Positions 36,427 to 46,065 of a DNA stretch of 64,000 bases are shown here, piece by piece (positions within the stretch are counted from its first letter, which is position 1; each line of letters starts with the position of its first letter). The position numbers were made by a program, and so were the translations under genes. The DNA is from Nonlabens arenilitoris (lineage in GTDB: Bacteria > Bacteroidota > Bacteroidia > Flavobacteriales > Flavobacteriaceae): positions 1,067,501-1,131,500 of the forward strand of contig NZ_MTPW01000001.1 of the NCBI RefSeq assembly GCF_002954765.1, in the 5' to 3' direction. Under the pieces are notes generated by a model, which was not told the DNA's origin, did no database searches, and saw only the letters and a list, made by a program, of their open reading frames with translations.

Positions 36427-39140
36427 GACTTTTTCTTTTTAAATAAATTATTTAAAATATTTCCGGCAGCTTCTTTTACTTTATCCTCTGCCTCTTCTTT
36501 TACTTTACCTATAGCTGTGGTGTCTTTAGGTTTTGTAACCGCAGTAGAGTCCTTTACCTGAGCCTGCGTGGTATCACTAGGCTTTTTATTACCTGTAATA
36601 GCATCTTTAATACCATCTAATGGATTTTTACCACCTAATATATCTGTAACAGCATCGTCTAGTGTTTCTTTACCTTTATCTTTAATACGCGCCTTTTGTA
36701 TCTCGACAATTTGATTTGTGAGATTTTTAACGGCTAGATCTAGATTTAAATCAACATTAGGTTTCATAAACGATCCAGATAATTGAACAGGTATTGGTAC
36801 TGATATTTTATCAATATCCTCATCACTTAGCTTTGCAAGCAATGCAGCGCCATCAGTACCTAAATATCTGGCTGGCACATTTAAATCTAGCTTATAACTC
36901 ATATCATTAGTCAAACTATGCGCTCCACTAGCTGTGATTTTAATGTCTTTAATATTAAAATCAAATGGGGTGATTTGAACAGCTCCATCTTTAAAAGTGA
37001 GCTTAGTAACTAGGTCTGAAATTTTCAAATCATCTAGATTAATAAAATTAAGGCGATCATCTAGTTTTGCAATTAATGGTGCCTTGTTTTTATCAATTTC
37101 TCTAGTTAATAATTGTGCAATAGCATCACCAGTAAGACTACTGATTATAGGTGTAAGATCATTATTTAGTTGACCAGTTAAATTAATCTCAGTATTTATC
37201 TTTCCTTTTAATGCCTGTATGATAGGTACTAACTTTTGGAACATTTCAAATCCTTCAAAAGATTGAGCAATATCTAGATCATTCATGTCTAGCGCCATGT
37301 TAAATAATGGCGTGTCACCTTTAGTCGTTACAGATCCATTAAAACCTATGTTACCATTAAAAATATCAGTAGTGGTATTATTTAGTGTTAGTGTTTCATC
37401 CCTAACCAAAGCAAGACCTTTTACATTAGTCAAAGTGAGATTATCATACAACACTTTATTTGCACTAAACGACATGTCTGCATTAAGGAAGGAAGGTATT
37501 TTTATGGCCTCTGTAGTAACCGCTGCAGAATTAGCACTACTAGTTTCAGTAGTCTCAACTTCTGTTTCTGTCATAAAATCAGAAGTGTCAAACTGATTAG
37601 AATCTACTTTAAAACTTCCTTTAAGATCTTGATCTTTAAATAAGAACCCCATTAAATTACTAATCGTACCGTTTGCCGCAAAATCTGTATTACCAGTTTT
37701 AGCCTTAAAATTATCGAGCTTAATCCTGGTATTATTCATATCAAGATCTGCACGCTCTATGTAAAGTGGTTTTTTTAAATCTGCACTAGCATAGTTGAAG
37801 TCTGTTAAACTTGCGGTTCCTTTAGTATTGATATTTTCATAACGCTCTTGTTCTACACTGTTCATGTCAAACTTTGTAGATACGTCTGCTACTAATGTAC
37901 CGTCTAGATTCATGTCATCTCCCATAGGGAAAGCTTTAGATAGATTCCCTAAATTCAATGTACCATCTAGGTTTAAATCTACTAGCATATTAGTAGTCAA
38001 GTTGCGTACGAGCGCGTTTCCTTTCAATCGATCTTGACCTATATTAAAAGCAACATTCCCTATTTTAACATAGGTATCTTCTGCAAGACCTGTTGTATTT
38101 TTTATCTGTGTATCAATATCAATTTTAGTAACACTTTGCGGTAAGTCAGGATATTTAAAAGAGGCATTATTAGAGCTAATATTGATATCTAGCTTTGGTA
38201 TATGCACATCGTCTACCATACCATTAATAACACCATTAACCGTAAAATCACCAGTGGTGGTAATACCGTCCAAATTTTTACGATAAACCTCAGGAATGAC
38301 TGCAAAGAAATTTTTAAAATCAGAACTAGGTGTTTTAAACGCTAGGTCTACCATCGTACCATCTTCTACCATTTGCACATAACCGTCGAGGTTTAACTTG
38401 AGATCATTAATTAAAGCCTCATTTTCTTGAAGAGTATATTTCTGATTTGCGAGATCCATTAAAATATCTGCATCTAGTTCTACTTGCTGACCAGACAAAT
38501 ACTCCACATCATCAAGCCCATAAAAAACCTGCGCGCTAGTCTTAGTGTCTAATGTACTACTGTCTAGTGAGAAATCACCGTTACCAGTATGCGTTAGATT
38601 CACTAACCTTAATTTATTCTTTGTAGCTACGTCTTCATAACTAAAATCAGAATTGTTAATCTCATAATGATTTAAATCAAAACTAAAACCAGACGTGGTG
38701 TCTAGTGGCTCTTCTACAACAACCGCCGTAGAATCTACCTTTGCAATGTCCCAGCTGGCTTTTCCGTCTGCATTTACTTTAAGTCTTGAAATTGCGTCAT
38801 TAATGACTAATTCATTAATATGTATAGGGTCAGATGCATCATTAAATAAATCACCAACTGGTAAGTCCAGTTTGACCTCTTTACCATAAAAAAGAGTATC
38901 GCCTTCAAATGGCGCTTTATTTATTACAGATAATCCATCAATCTGTAATCTAGCATCTGGAAAGGCTCTAAACAAACTCAAATCCACATCTGCAAATTCA
39001 ACCTGAGCATCTAGTGCACCATTCAATTTATTTTTAATGATAGTTGCGATTTGGTCTTTAAACAAAAACGGCGCGGCAACCAAAAGCACGACTACAGCCA
39101 ATAAAAAAACACCTAATATTTTAAAAAACTTTTTCATCAA
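36423..39140 (-). CDS. AsmA-family envelope protein
   Basis: The 905-residue protein has an N-terminal membrane anchor (about 7-26). It is followed by a long periplasmic chain of repeating beta segments, with AsmA-type DVDLSLFRAFPDARLQIDGL at the N-terminus and an AsmA_2-like C-terminal half. The last 80 residues are low-complexity Lys/Asp/Thr. AsmA/TamB-type proteins form a hydrophobic groove thought to move phospholipids or assist outer-membrane biogenesis. The preceding transporter gene overlaps its start by four bases, so the two are co-transcribed. Confidence 0.85.
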   Translation of the reverse strand: MMKKFFKILGVFLLAVVVLLVAAPFLFKDQIATIIKNKLNGALDAQVEFADVDLSLFRAFPDARLQIDGLSVINKAPFEGDTLFYGKEVKLDLPVGDLFNDASDPIHINELVINDAISRLKVNADGKASWDIAKVDSTAVVVEEPLDTTSGFSFDLNHYEINNSDFSYEDVATKNKLRLVNLTHTGNGDFSLDSSTLDTKTSAQVFYGLDDVEYLSGQQVELDADILMDLANQKYTLQENEALINDLKLNLDGYVQMVEDGTMVDLAFKTPSSDFKNFFAVIPEVYRKNLDGITTTGDFTVNGVINGMVDDVHIPKLDINISSNNASFKYPDLPQSVTKIDIDTQIKNTTGLAEDTYVKIGNVAFNIGQDRLKGNALVRNLTTNMLVDLNLDGTLNLGNLSKAFPMGDDMNLDGTLVADVSTKFDMNSVEQERYENINTKGTASLTDFNYASADLKKPLYIERADLDMNNTRIKLDNFKAKTGNTDFAANGTISNLMGFLFKDQDLKGSFKVDSNQFDTSDFMTETEVETTETSSANSAAVTTEAIKIPSFLNADMSFSANKVLYDNLTLTNVKGLALVRDETLTLNNTTTDIFNGNIGFNGSVTTKGDTPLFNMALDMNDLDIAQSFEGFEMFQKLVPIIQALKGKINTEINLTGQLNNDLTPIISSLTGDAIAQLLTREIDKNKAPLIAKLDDRLNFINLDDLKISDLVTKLTFKDGAVQITPFDFNIKDIKITASGAHSLTNDMSYKLDLNVPARYLGTDGAALLAKLSDEDIDKISVPIPVQLSGSFMKPNVDLNLDLAVKNLTNQIVEIQKARIKDKGKETLDDAVTDILGGKNPLDGIKDAITGNKKPSDTTQAQVKDSTAVTKPKDTTAIGKVKEEAEDKVKEAAGNILNNLFKKKKS

Positions 39141-39835
39141 TCTATTTTAATTTCTTCTCCTATATCTAATTTGAATAACCTTCTAAAAACATATACACCT
39201 AGATATAATAACGGTGTATCGATTAACGCTACTAACAATTTAAACAAAAATCCAGCGCCCAGTAATGGCCAGAATCGCTCCCATGGAATCACGTCATAGT
39301 AACATAACAATAATAACACACTCATAGTGTCAACAAACTGTGAAAATATGGTACTCGCATTATTGCGCAGCCATAACATTTTCCCTTTTGTCAACCGTTT
39401 CCAGAAATGATAAATCTGTATATCCACAAATTGTGCAAATAAATAAGCCAGCATGCTAGCAATAACAGCGATTGTTGTCGCACCAAAAACCCTATTAAAT
39501 ACATCATCCTTAATCGCAGAAAAATCAGTTGCTGGAGCAGCATCTGCTACATAGATAATCCCTAGACTAAATACCGATGCAAAAATTCCTGCAAGTACTA
39601 GATCATTTGCTTTACGTCTTCCATAAATCTCACTCACTAAATCTGTTATAAGAAATGTAATCGGATAGGGTAATAAACCTACTGATATCTCAAAATTGAA
39701 TAGCCCTAAAGGATTCCAATAAAAAAACTTCTGAAAAATTAGATTAGATACCACTAGCGAACATATAAACAATGCCGCGAGAACTAAATAAATACGATGT
39801 GCCGTGCGCAAATCTGCGCCCAAAAGAGTTTTCAT
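39137..39835 (-). CDS. Queuosine precursor transporter (YhhQ/QPTR family)
   Basis: The 232-residue membrane protein has about six or seven transmembrane segments and the VUT/YhhQ features: an early NLIFQKFF segment, ITFLITDLVSEIYGRRKAND near 58-77 and AQFVDIQIYHFWKRLTKGK near 134-152. The family imports 7-deazaguanine precursors for queuosine tRNA modification. It is the first gene of a pair with asmA (ATGA overlap). Confidence 0.9.
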   Translation of the reverse strand: MKTLLGADLRTAHRIYLVLAALFICSLVVSNLIFQKFFYWNPLGLFNFEISVGLLPYPITFLITDLVSEIYGRRKANDLVLAGIFASVFSLGIIYVADAAPATDFSAIKDDVFNRVFGATTIAVIASMLAYLFAQFVDIQIYHFWKRLTKGKMLWLRNNASTIFSQFVDTMSVLLLLCYYDVIPWERFWPLLGAGFLFKLLVALIDTPLLYLGVYVFRRLFKLDIGEEIKID

Positions 39836-39898
39836 ATTAATGTAAAAGTAGCTTTTAGGCTGCGTATAATTCCTTAATTTGCTGCAAAATTTTTAGAC

Positions 39899-41032
39899 AT
39901 CACTTCAAATCATAACCATAAGATATTCATAGCTTTAGGCAGTAATCTAGGAGATCGTGAAACGCATCTTCTTGATGCCGCTCGACTAATTGAGAGTACA
40001 TTGGGCTTGATAATTAAGACAGCACCGGTTTATGAAGTGCCTGCAGCAGGTTTTACTGGCGGTAATTTTTTAAACACTTGTATATTAGTTCACAGTCATA
40101 AAAATCCACTAGAGACCATCACCATATTACAACAAATTGAACGTGATCTAGGTCGTGTTCCTAGAAGCGGTGATACTTATGAGGATCGTGTTATAGATTT
40201 AGACATATTACTATTTGATGATCAAATTATAGACCTACCGCAATTGCAAGTTCCACATCCTAGAATGGATAAACGTTCATTTGTTATGCAGCCACTTACG
40301 GCAATTGCTAGTAAGCTACATCATCCCATCTTAAAAAAGAGTATACAAGAAATTGCAGATTCCTTAGAGTCATTGAACAACAAGGTTAGTTTTGATATTC
40401 CGCTTTCGCGAAAGCGATATCCCATAACTAATATCAATTTTATAGCTATTGAAGGAAACATAGGCTCAGGTAAAACAAGTCTTTCTCATAAAATTGCTGA
40501 AGATTTTAATGGCAAACAAGTCCTAGAACGCTTTGCAGACAATCCTTTTCTTCCTCTTTTTTATGAAGATACCGAAAGGTATGCATTCCCGCTTGAGATG
40601 TCATTTCTCGCAGATCGCTATCAACAATTAAGTGATGATGTAGCGCAACAAGATCTATTTTCAGATTTTACAGTTGCAGATTATTATGTGATTAAATCAC
40701 TTATATTCAGCAAGATAACCCTTGAAAAAGAAGAATACTCATTATACAAAAGGTTATTTAACATGATGTACAAAGAACTGGTAAAGCCTGATTTATACAT
40801 CTATCTATACCAGACAGAAGATCGTTTATTGCAAAATATTAAAAAGCGTGGCCGTGATTATGAGCAAAACATCGAGGCCAGTTACTTATCTCAAATCCAG
40901 CAAGGTTATGCAGATTTTATAAGATCTCAACAGGATTTAAAAATTAAGGTTATTGACGTGACAGACCTTGATTTTGTAAATAATCAAGAAGATTATTTAA
41001 AAGTACTAGAACAAATCACCTCAGCTATTTAA
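39899..41032 (+). CDS. folK: Fused HPPK (FolK) and deoxynucleoside kinase, non-canonical start
   Basis: The N-terminal half (about 8-160) is HPPK, which pyrophosphorylates 6-hydroxymethyl-dihydropterin for folate synthesis. It shows KIFIALGSNLGDRE at the N-terminus, and RSGDTYEDRVIDLDILLFDD and PHPRMDKRSFV. The C-terminal half (from about 182) is a deoxynucleoside kinase with P-loop IEGNIGSGKTS and the DRYQQL motif, salvaging deoxynucleosides. HPPK-kinase fusions are known in some flavobacteria. The first ATG/GTG/TTG in frame is a TTG at 40001, but the conserved HPPK start lies upstream of it. The open frame goes back to 39878 with only ATC, ATA or ATT codons, so I place the start provisionally at ATC 39899. 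A palindrome (40401) encodes PLSRKRY exactly at the domain junction. Confidence 0.8.
   Translation: MTSNHNHKIFIALGSNLGDRETHLLDAARLIESTLGLIIKTAPVYEVPAAGFTGGNFLNTCILVHSHKNPLETITILQQIERDLGRVPRSGDTYEDRVIDLDILLFDDQIIDLPQLQVPHPRMDKRSFVMQPLTAIASKLHHPILKKSIQEIADSLESLNNKVSFDIPLSRKRYPITNINFIAIEGNIGSGKTSLSHKIAEDFNGKQVLERFADNPFLPLFYEDTERYAFPLEMSFLADRYQQLSDDVAQQDLFSDFTVADYYVIKSLIFSKITLEKEEYSLYKRLFNMMYKELVKPDLYIYLYQTEDRLLQNIKKRGRDYEQNIEASYLSQIQQGYADFIRSQQDLKIKVIDVTDLDFVNNQEDYLKVLEQITSAI
40401..40416. repeat. Palindrome CGCTTTCGCGAAAGCG, copy 9 (domain junction)
   Basis: Perfect copy encoding LSRKR in the linker between HPPK and kinase domains. Confidence 0.95.
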
Positions 41033-41556
41033 GAATTGAGTTTATAGAACAAATCATAGATCACAATTCCTGTACATACTGAGATATTTAAGGAATGTTT
41101 TGTGCCATATTGCTCTAGCTCAATAACAGTTTTACACGCATTTACAACCTCTTGTTGCACACCTTTCACCTCATTACCCATCACTACAGCTACTTTTTTA
41201 GTAGATGGCTTAAAACCTCGTAGAGTGACTGAATCTTCTGCTTGCTCAATAGCACAAGTAGTGACTCCTTGCTCATTAAGCTCTTTAATAACATCAATAG
41301 TGTGCTCACGATATTCCCAGGCTACCGTTTCTGTCGCGCCCAATGCTGTTTTTCTAATATCCTTATGTGGTGGTTGTGCTGTGATACCGCATAGATATAT
41401 TTTTTCTACTCGATATGCATCTGCACTACGGAAAACAGATCCTATATTATTAAGACTACGCACATTATCTAATACAATGATGAGCGGTGTTTTATTGCTT
41501 TCGCGGAAGCGATCTACTGACAATCGATCTAATTCTTCATTAAGTAATTTTCTCAT
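41029..41556 (-). CDS. TrmH/SPOUT-family RNA methyltransferase
   Basis: The 175-residue protein is a SpoU-type SAM-dependent 2'-O-methyltransferase. It has the three class motifs: NNIGSVFRSADAY near 36-48, VVMGNEVKGV near 128-137 and LNISVCTGIVIYDL near 156-169, which form the trefoil-knot active site. It acts on tRNA or rRNA, and the exact target cannot be told from sequence. It is convergent with folK-dNK, overlapping by four bases. A variant palindrome (41496) encodes RFRES near the N-terminus. Confidence 0.9.
   Translation of the reverse strand: MRKLLNEELDRLSVDRFRESNKTPLIIVLDNVRSLNNIGSVFRSADAYRVEKIYLCGITAQPPHKDIRKTALGATETVAWEYREHTIDVIKELNEQGVTTCAIEQAEDSVTLRGFKPSTKKVAVVMGNEVKGVQQEVVNACKTVIELEQYGTKHSLNISVCTGIVIYDLFYKLNS
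41496..41511. repeat. Variant palindrome TGCTTTCGCGGAAGCG
   Basis: Two differences from the consensus (first base and one inner base). It encodes DRFRES in the TrmH-family gene. It lies only 1.1 kb from copy 9, closer than any two perfect copies. Confidence 0.7.
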
Positions 41557-41582
41557 ATCAAGATGAAGAGGTTTTTGAAACT

Positions 41583-41610
41583 AAAAAAGGACTGCTTTCA
41601 CAGTCCTTTT
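41583..41610 (-). terminator. Rho-independent terminator after the PorP/SprF gene
   Basis: AAAAGGACTG and CAGTCCTTTT around a 6-base loop, with a T-run on the minus strand. Confidence 0.85.
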
Positions 41611-41629
41611 AGTTTGAATATAAATAGTA

Positions 41630-42631
41630 TTATAAGTTCACTGCAGGACAGTTACAACTCCATCTATCCTTAGTACATAAGAAGTCGATTCCTAGCGTAA
41701 TCTGGTGGAATCCACCGCTGGCAAATTTAATTTCACCAAACTGGTAACTATACGTATAAGCAAATGTAAAATTCTTGTGCTTAATCCCTAATAGTGGAGA
41801 AAGCAAAGAAAGATTTTGTTCTTGAATGCTTGTTCCATTTACGAACTCTGCACCATCAAAACTCTGACGATAAGAAGCTCCTAGGTATAAGACACTGTTG
41901 TCATTAAGATCATAATATGCCTTAGCATTAAAATCCATGAACTGTTCTTCAGTACGGTCTGTACGTTGATATAAGAAAGATGGTTCCCATTGCCATTTTG
42001 AATTACGTGGCGCAAAAAGATATCCTAATGTTGCGATGTATCGACGTTGGTTTGTGCTTTCAAAACCTTCAGAATAAATTTCGCGATTTTGGAAGATAGC
42101 ATTCTTTACAGTCATGTGTGCATAAAACTCTTTATAGAAGTAAGAAGCACCTATATCTACATTAAAGTAAGAATCAGATCTTAAAACTCCAGTAATGATA
42201 GGATCAAAGTCTGTCAGGTCAAAATCAGATTCATCTAACCTACTTTGAACAAGACCTACATTTACACCAAAAGAAAGTCTATTAAGATCTTCAAATCCAC
42301 CACCTACTTGAAGGTGATAAGCATAAGAAATGTATCCACCTGTCTGTGAGTGATAACCATTTTTATCGTTGAAAAGAATAGCACCTATACCACTATTTTC
42401 TCCTATTGCTGTATTAAAACTGAGTGTCTGTAAGTTAGGAGCATCTTCTTGATCAAACCATTGCTGTCTGATAGTAGACCTAACTTTACCACAACTAGCA
42501 GCACCTGCCATCGAAGGATGTAATAAGTAATAGTTGTCTGTTAAGTAATCCAGATATACTGGTACACCTTCTTGAGCTAACGCAAACTGACTGCTAAATG
42601 CTAGTGCCAGTACAATTAAAATTTTTCTCAT
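41630..42631 (-). CDS. PorP/SprF-family type IX membrane protein
   Basis: The 333-residue protein has a signal peptide ending FALAQ near 20. It is an outer-membrane barrel of the PorP/SprF family: the mature part begins VPVYLDYLTDNYYLLHPSMAG, with the ANPxxxG-like motif, and ends ITLGIDFLCTK. SprF-like proteins anchor a partner CHU_C-domain adhesin to the surface. The partner lies 17 bases upstream in the same operon. Confidence 0.92.
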   Translation of the reverse strand: MRKILIVLALAFSSQFALAQEGVPVYLDYLTDNYYLLHPSMAGAASCGKVRSTIRQQWFDQEDAPNLQTLSFNTAIGENSGIGAILFNDKNGYHSQTGGYISYAYHLQVGGGFEDLNRLSFGVNVGLVQSRLDESDFDLTDFDPIITGVLRSDSYFNVDIGASYFYKEFYAHMTVKNAIFQNREIYSEGFESTNQRRYIATLGYLFAPRNSKWQWEPSFLYQRTDRTEEQFMDFNAKAYYDLNDNSVLYLGASYRQSFDGAEFVNGTSIQEQNLSLLSPLLGIKHKNFTFAYTYSYQFGEIKFASGGFHQITLGIDFLCTKDRWSCNCPAVNL

Positions 42632-42648
42632 GTTCTATTAAGTCTATT

Positions 42649-45600
42649 CTATCTCTTTAACGCAAAATGCCCACCAAATGTTTTATTGCTTCCGTTTTCT
42701 ATGTATTCCACTTGGAACCAATAATCTGATGATGGTAACGGTTGACCATTATAAAAACCATCCCATCCTATACCGGAAGGATTCATTTGTTTAAGCAGTT
42801 TTCCGTATCGGTCAAATATATAAATTTTTGTAGTAGGTTCATTGTTAATTCCAATGATGTTCCAAGTATCATGGTAACCATCGTTGTTAGGCGTGAAATA
42901 GCGTGGATAACCGATGACATCAATAGGGATTTCTACTGTATTACAACCGTCTAAATCCTGTATATATACCACATGCAGACCTGGTGTAACGTCTTCAAAA
43001 AAGCCATTATATTGCCATGGACCATCATCTACACTAAAAATATATTGCGTTGCAGGTCCTTGAGCAAAGGCTTCTATTCTATGGACTTCATCAAAATATC
43101 GAGATGTTACCTCAGCACCAAAACTATCTGGCGGACCTAATTGTCTTACCTCTGTAGTTTGAGAACTATTACAACCTGTAGTCGTATCTGTAGCTGTTAC
43201 CGTATACATTCCTACCATAGTAGCTGTAAGTGTCGCTCCTGTTTCAGCAGGCAATACATTACCGTCTAACGACCAGCTAAAACTTAATCCTGTAGCCGAT
43301 AATGTTGTGTCTAATGTCGGTGGTGAATTATCTGTGTTTAAAACATTACCGTTACCATCAAGACATAAATAGTACAAATCAAACATTTGTGGGACTGGCA
43401 CTTCATTTACAACAATATCAAAACTTGTTGTATTAAAACATCCAGTAGTGTTTTCTACTCTTACATAAACAGTCTGCAGCGATGATGAATTATCAAAACT
43501 TGTAGGATTTCCTATAGCATTTGAACCAGCATCTGCATCAGCTTGTGAGTTATGATAGGTTAATGTAATTCCCGTTTGCCCATTTAAAACTGCAGTCTCA
43601 TTATCTGTCAGGTTAAAGTTTTCGGTAAGATCACCTGTGTTATTATCATCACATAATATTAAATCTGGTGCTGTTGCAGCCTGTGGCGCATCAATAACCT
43701 CAAGATTTAACGTTGTATAATTTTCACAACCTGTTACATTATCTTCTACAACAACAAATACCGTTTGTGGATTTACAGTATTAGTGTAAGAACCAGTTAA
43801 TTCATTCATCCTATTATCGGCATCTAGCTGTGTGGCATAATAGTAAACAGTATAAGAAGTATTACCACCAGTTATTTCACTATCTCTAGTCGCCAAATCA
43901 AAAGCAGTAAATCCATCAATTGTATTATCATCACAAAGATCATATAAGGCTGGCGCAGTAACTACCGGTAAGTCATTAACGACCAGTTCAAAAGTTGTAT
44001 CTGTATTAACACAATTAGTCAGCGCATCTATGAGTCTCACATAAATAGTCTGTGGATTAGATGTGTTTGTATAACCATTAGTAGGCAACTCATTGACACC
44101 TATATCAGCATCTGCTTGAGAGCTGTAATAACTGACAAGGATATTTGCTTGTCCATTCATAATTTCTGTATCCTTATCGCTTAAAGCGAAAACCGTAGTA
44201 TTAGGATCTATAGTGCTACATGATTCAAAATCTGTTATTATAGGAGCGACTGGTGAAGGATTCAGAATTAAATTAAAGCTAGCAGTATCTGCACAATTAC
44301 TATCTGTATTTAATTCTACACGACCATAAATAGTCTCTGGCGTTGTCGTATTAGTATATATTGGTCCTATAGGATTCATACCAGCATCAGCATCAGTTTG
44401 AGAAAGATGGTAAGTAACCGTTACAGATCCAGCAGCATTAGTTCCTGCCAAGTCTGCGTCCTGTGTACTTAGGTCAAAATCAAAGAAACCATCATTATCG
44501 ACATCACAAGCAATCATATCCATAGGCGTTCCTGCTGATATGGTTGCTATAATGAGATCAAACTCTTCAACAGACGCACAGTTAAATGCATTATCTTCTA
44601 CACGTACATATACAGTTTGTGGATTTGCGGTGTTTGAATAAGTTGATGGGTTAGGGATCGGGTTGATACCAGCTTCAGCATCAGACTGAGACTCATAATA
44701 ACTTACCGTATGGTCTGCTGCAGCTAGCGCACCTAAAGCTTCAGATGTTTTAGACGTCAAATCAAAGACAGCAGTTCCACCTGTTCCACAAGCTTGCATA
44801 TCTGTAGGTGTTGAAGAATTAGGACTGATAAATTCTAAAAACACACTCGCTATTGTACTACAAGATGCCGTATAATTAATATCTACAGAATAATTCCCTG
44901 TGGTGGTTGCTGTATATGTAGCATTAGTAGCACCAGGAATTGGTGCCGCATTACGATTCCATTGATAACTCATGGCAGCACCAGCTACAGATGCGTCTAA
45001 TGTATATTGATCTCCTTCACAAAGCGGATTTGAACCCACTAAAGTTCTATCCAGACCTAGATCAGCTCCCACATCAAAACTTCCTCCTGCGATGAAAACA
45101 GCGGAATCGTAATTTTGATCTATAGCGTCCGCAATAACTAACTTGATGTTATAATTACGATTAGCAATAACAGCACTTTCTGCTCTAAAAATATTAGTTT
45201 GACCATTAAATTGAGTCGGACTAGTAGCGGCTGGCGATCCTATGCTTGGCGTAAAACCTCCAAAAGTGTTGTTCAATAAATTATATTGTCCGAAAAAAGT
45301 AGGGTTTACAGGATTACAAGTAGCTGAAGCTGGCGGATTACGCACAGTTGTAACTTGAATTGGACTTGTCGTTCCCGGCACAATGGCAAGATTAGTAACC
45401 GTACTAGTTACAGTGTCTGTCAATATAAAAGCAAAAGCATCTGAAAATTGACATTCAAAATCACCATTATATTCTTCACTAGCAAACAAAAATTCAAAAG
45501 ACATAAATCCTGCCTGTGGAACAAAATCAAATGACATCCATGTTGCATCAGAATAAGTTGCTGCTGGAGATCCAGCTGCGGTCATAGCAGCTACAAGATC

Positions 45601-45921
45601 GGGATCAGAAGGTGTCCCAATAGTATCTCCTGAACCTTCCAAATTATTTGGTCCAACAGCATTTAAAGCATTCCCTGTTGAAAGAATAATTCCTTCACGT
45701 ATAGGAAAACCAGAAGAGTTATGTTGAAAATAAGCTATCCCATTTTGGTTAGGTCCAGCTCCGGTACTCCAGGCGATATTTCTAACACCTGCACAAGTGC
45801 TGTTCACAAGAATATCTTCAACGAGCTCAATATTGGTATAAGTTGTATTGTCTACTATTATTTGAGCATTTGAAAAAACACAAAGACCTAGTAGAAGTAA
45901 TAAAAGGGCTGTTTTTTTCAT
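42649..45921 (-). CDS. Type IX-secreted adhesin with choice-of-anchor L and CHU_C domains
   Basis: The 1090-residue surface protein has a signal peptide ending SNAQ at 20 and a choice-of-anchor L domain (about 30-280, with GIAYFQHNSSGFPIREGIIL and MSFEFLFASEEY). An Ig-like segment (about 295-360) follows, then five tandem modules of about 85 residues. Each module contains a YYxSQxDADAGxN motif and a QTVYVRVED motif. The C-terminal gliding-motility-type domain (about 1005-1090) has YFTPNNDGYHDTWN and ends FGGHFALKR. The C-terminal domain marks type B export by the type IX system. The next gene encodes its SprF-like anchor. It is probably an adhesin. Confidence 0.92.
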   Translation of the reverse strand: MKKTALLLLLLGLCVFSNAQIIVDNTTYTNIELVEDILVNSTCAGVRNIAWSTGAGPNQNGIAYFQHNSSGFPIREGIILSTGNALNAVGPNNLEGSGDTIGTPSDPDLVAAMTAAGSPAATYSDATWMSFDFVPQAGFMSFEFLFASEEYNGDFECQFSDAFAFILTDTVTSTVTNLAIVPGTTSPIQVTTVRNPPASATCNPVNPTFFGQYNLLNNTFGGFTPSIGSPAATSPTQFNGQTNIFRAESAVIANRNYNIKLVIADAIDQNYDSAVFIAGGSFDVGADLGLDRTLVGSNPLCEGDQYTLDASVAGAAMSYQWNRNAAPIPGATNATYTATTTGNYSVDINYTASCSTIASVFLEFISPNSSTPTDMQACGTGGTAVFDLTSKTSEALGALAAADHTVSYYESQSDAEAGINPIPNPSTYSNTANPQTVYVRVEDNAFNCASVEEFDLIIATISAGTPMDMIACDVDNDGFFDFDLSTQDADLAGTNAAGSVTVTYHLSQTDADAGMNPIGPIYTNTTTPETIYGRVELNTDSNCADTASFNLILNPSPVAPIITDFESCSTIDPNTTVFALSDKDTEIMNGQANILVSYYSSQADADIGVNELPTNGYTNTSNPQTIYVRLIDALTNCVNTDTTFELVVNDLPVVTAPALYDLCDDNTIDGFTAFDLATRDSEITGGNTSYTVYYYATQLDADNRMNELTGSYTNTVNPQTVFVVVEDNVTGCENYTTLNLEVIDAPQAATAPDLILCDDNNTGDLTENFNLTDNETAVLNGQTGITLTYHNSQADADAGSNAIGNPTSFDNSSSLQTVYVRVENTTGCFNTTSFDIVVNEVPVPQMFDLYYLCLDGNGNVLNTDNSPPTLDTTLSATGLSFSWSLDGNVLPAETGATLTATMVGMYTVTATDTTTGCNSSQTTEVRQLGPPDSFGAEVTSRYFDEVHRIEAFAQGPATQYIFSVDDGPWQYNGFFEDVTPGLHVVYIQDLDGCNTVEIPIDVIGYPRYFTPNNDGYHDTWNIIGINNEPTTKIYIFDRYGKLLKQMNPSGIGWDGFYNGQPLPSSDYWFQVEYIENGSNKTFGGHFALKR

Positions 45922-46038
45922 TTCTTCTTAACTAATAAAAAGTAAATATATGGTTTTAAGAATAACTTAACGGCTTAAAGATGACACTATCAATAGAATC
46001 AATGACTTCTTTAAGTTACTATCTACATGACGCATCGT

Positions 46039-46046
46039 ATCTTTGT
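46039..46046 (+). promoter_or_regulatory. -7 element TATCTTTG for the NifU-like gene
   Basis: A match to TAnnTTTG 20 bases before the ATG at 46066. It lies inside the longer frame that begins at 46027, which argues for the later start. Confidence 0.5.
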
Positions 46047-46065
46047 CACTTATAAGAGAACGATC

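Noticed and set aside
36423..39140. Plus-strand frames inside the AsmA gene (for example 37285 and 38695)
   Set aside because: They are short shadows with Ser/Val-rich composition and no start context.
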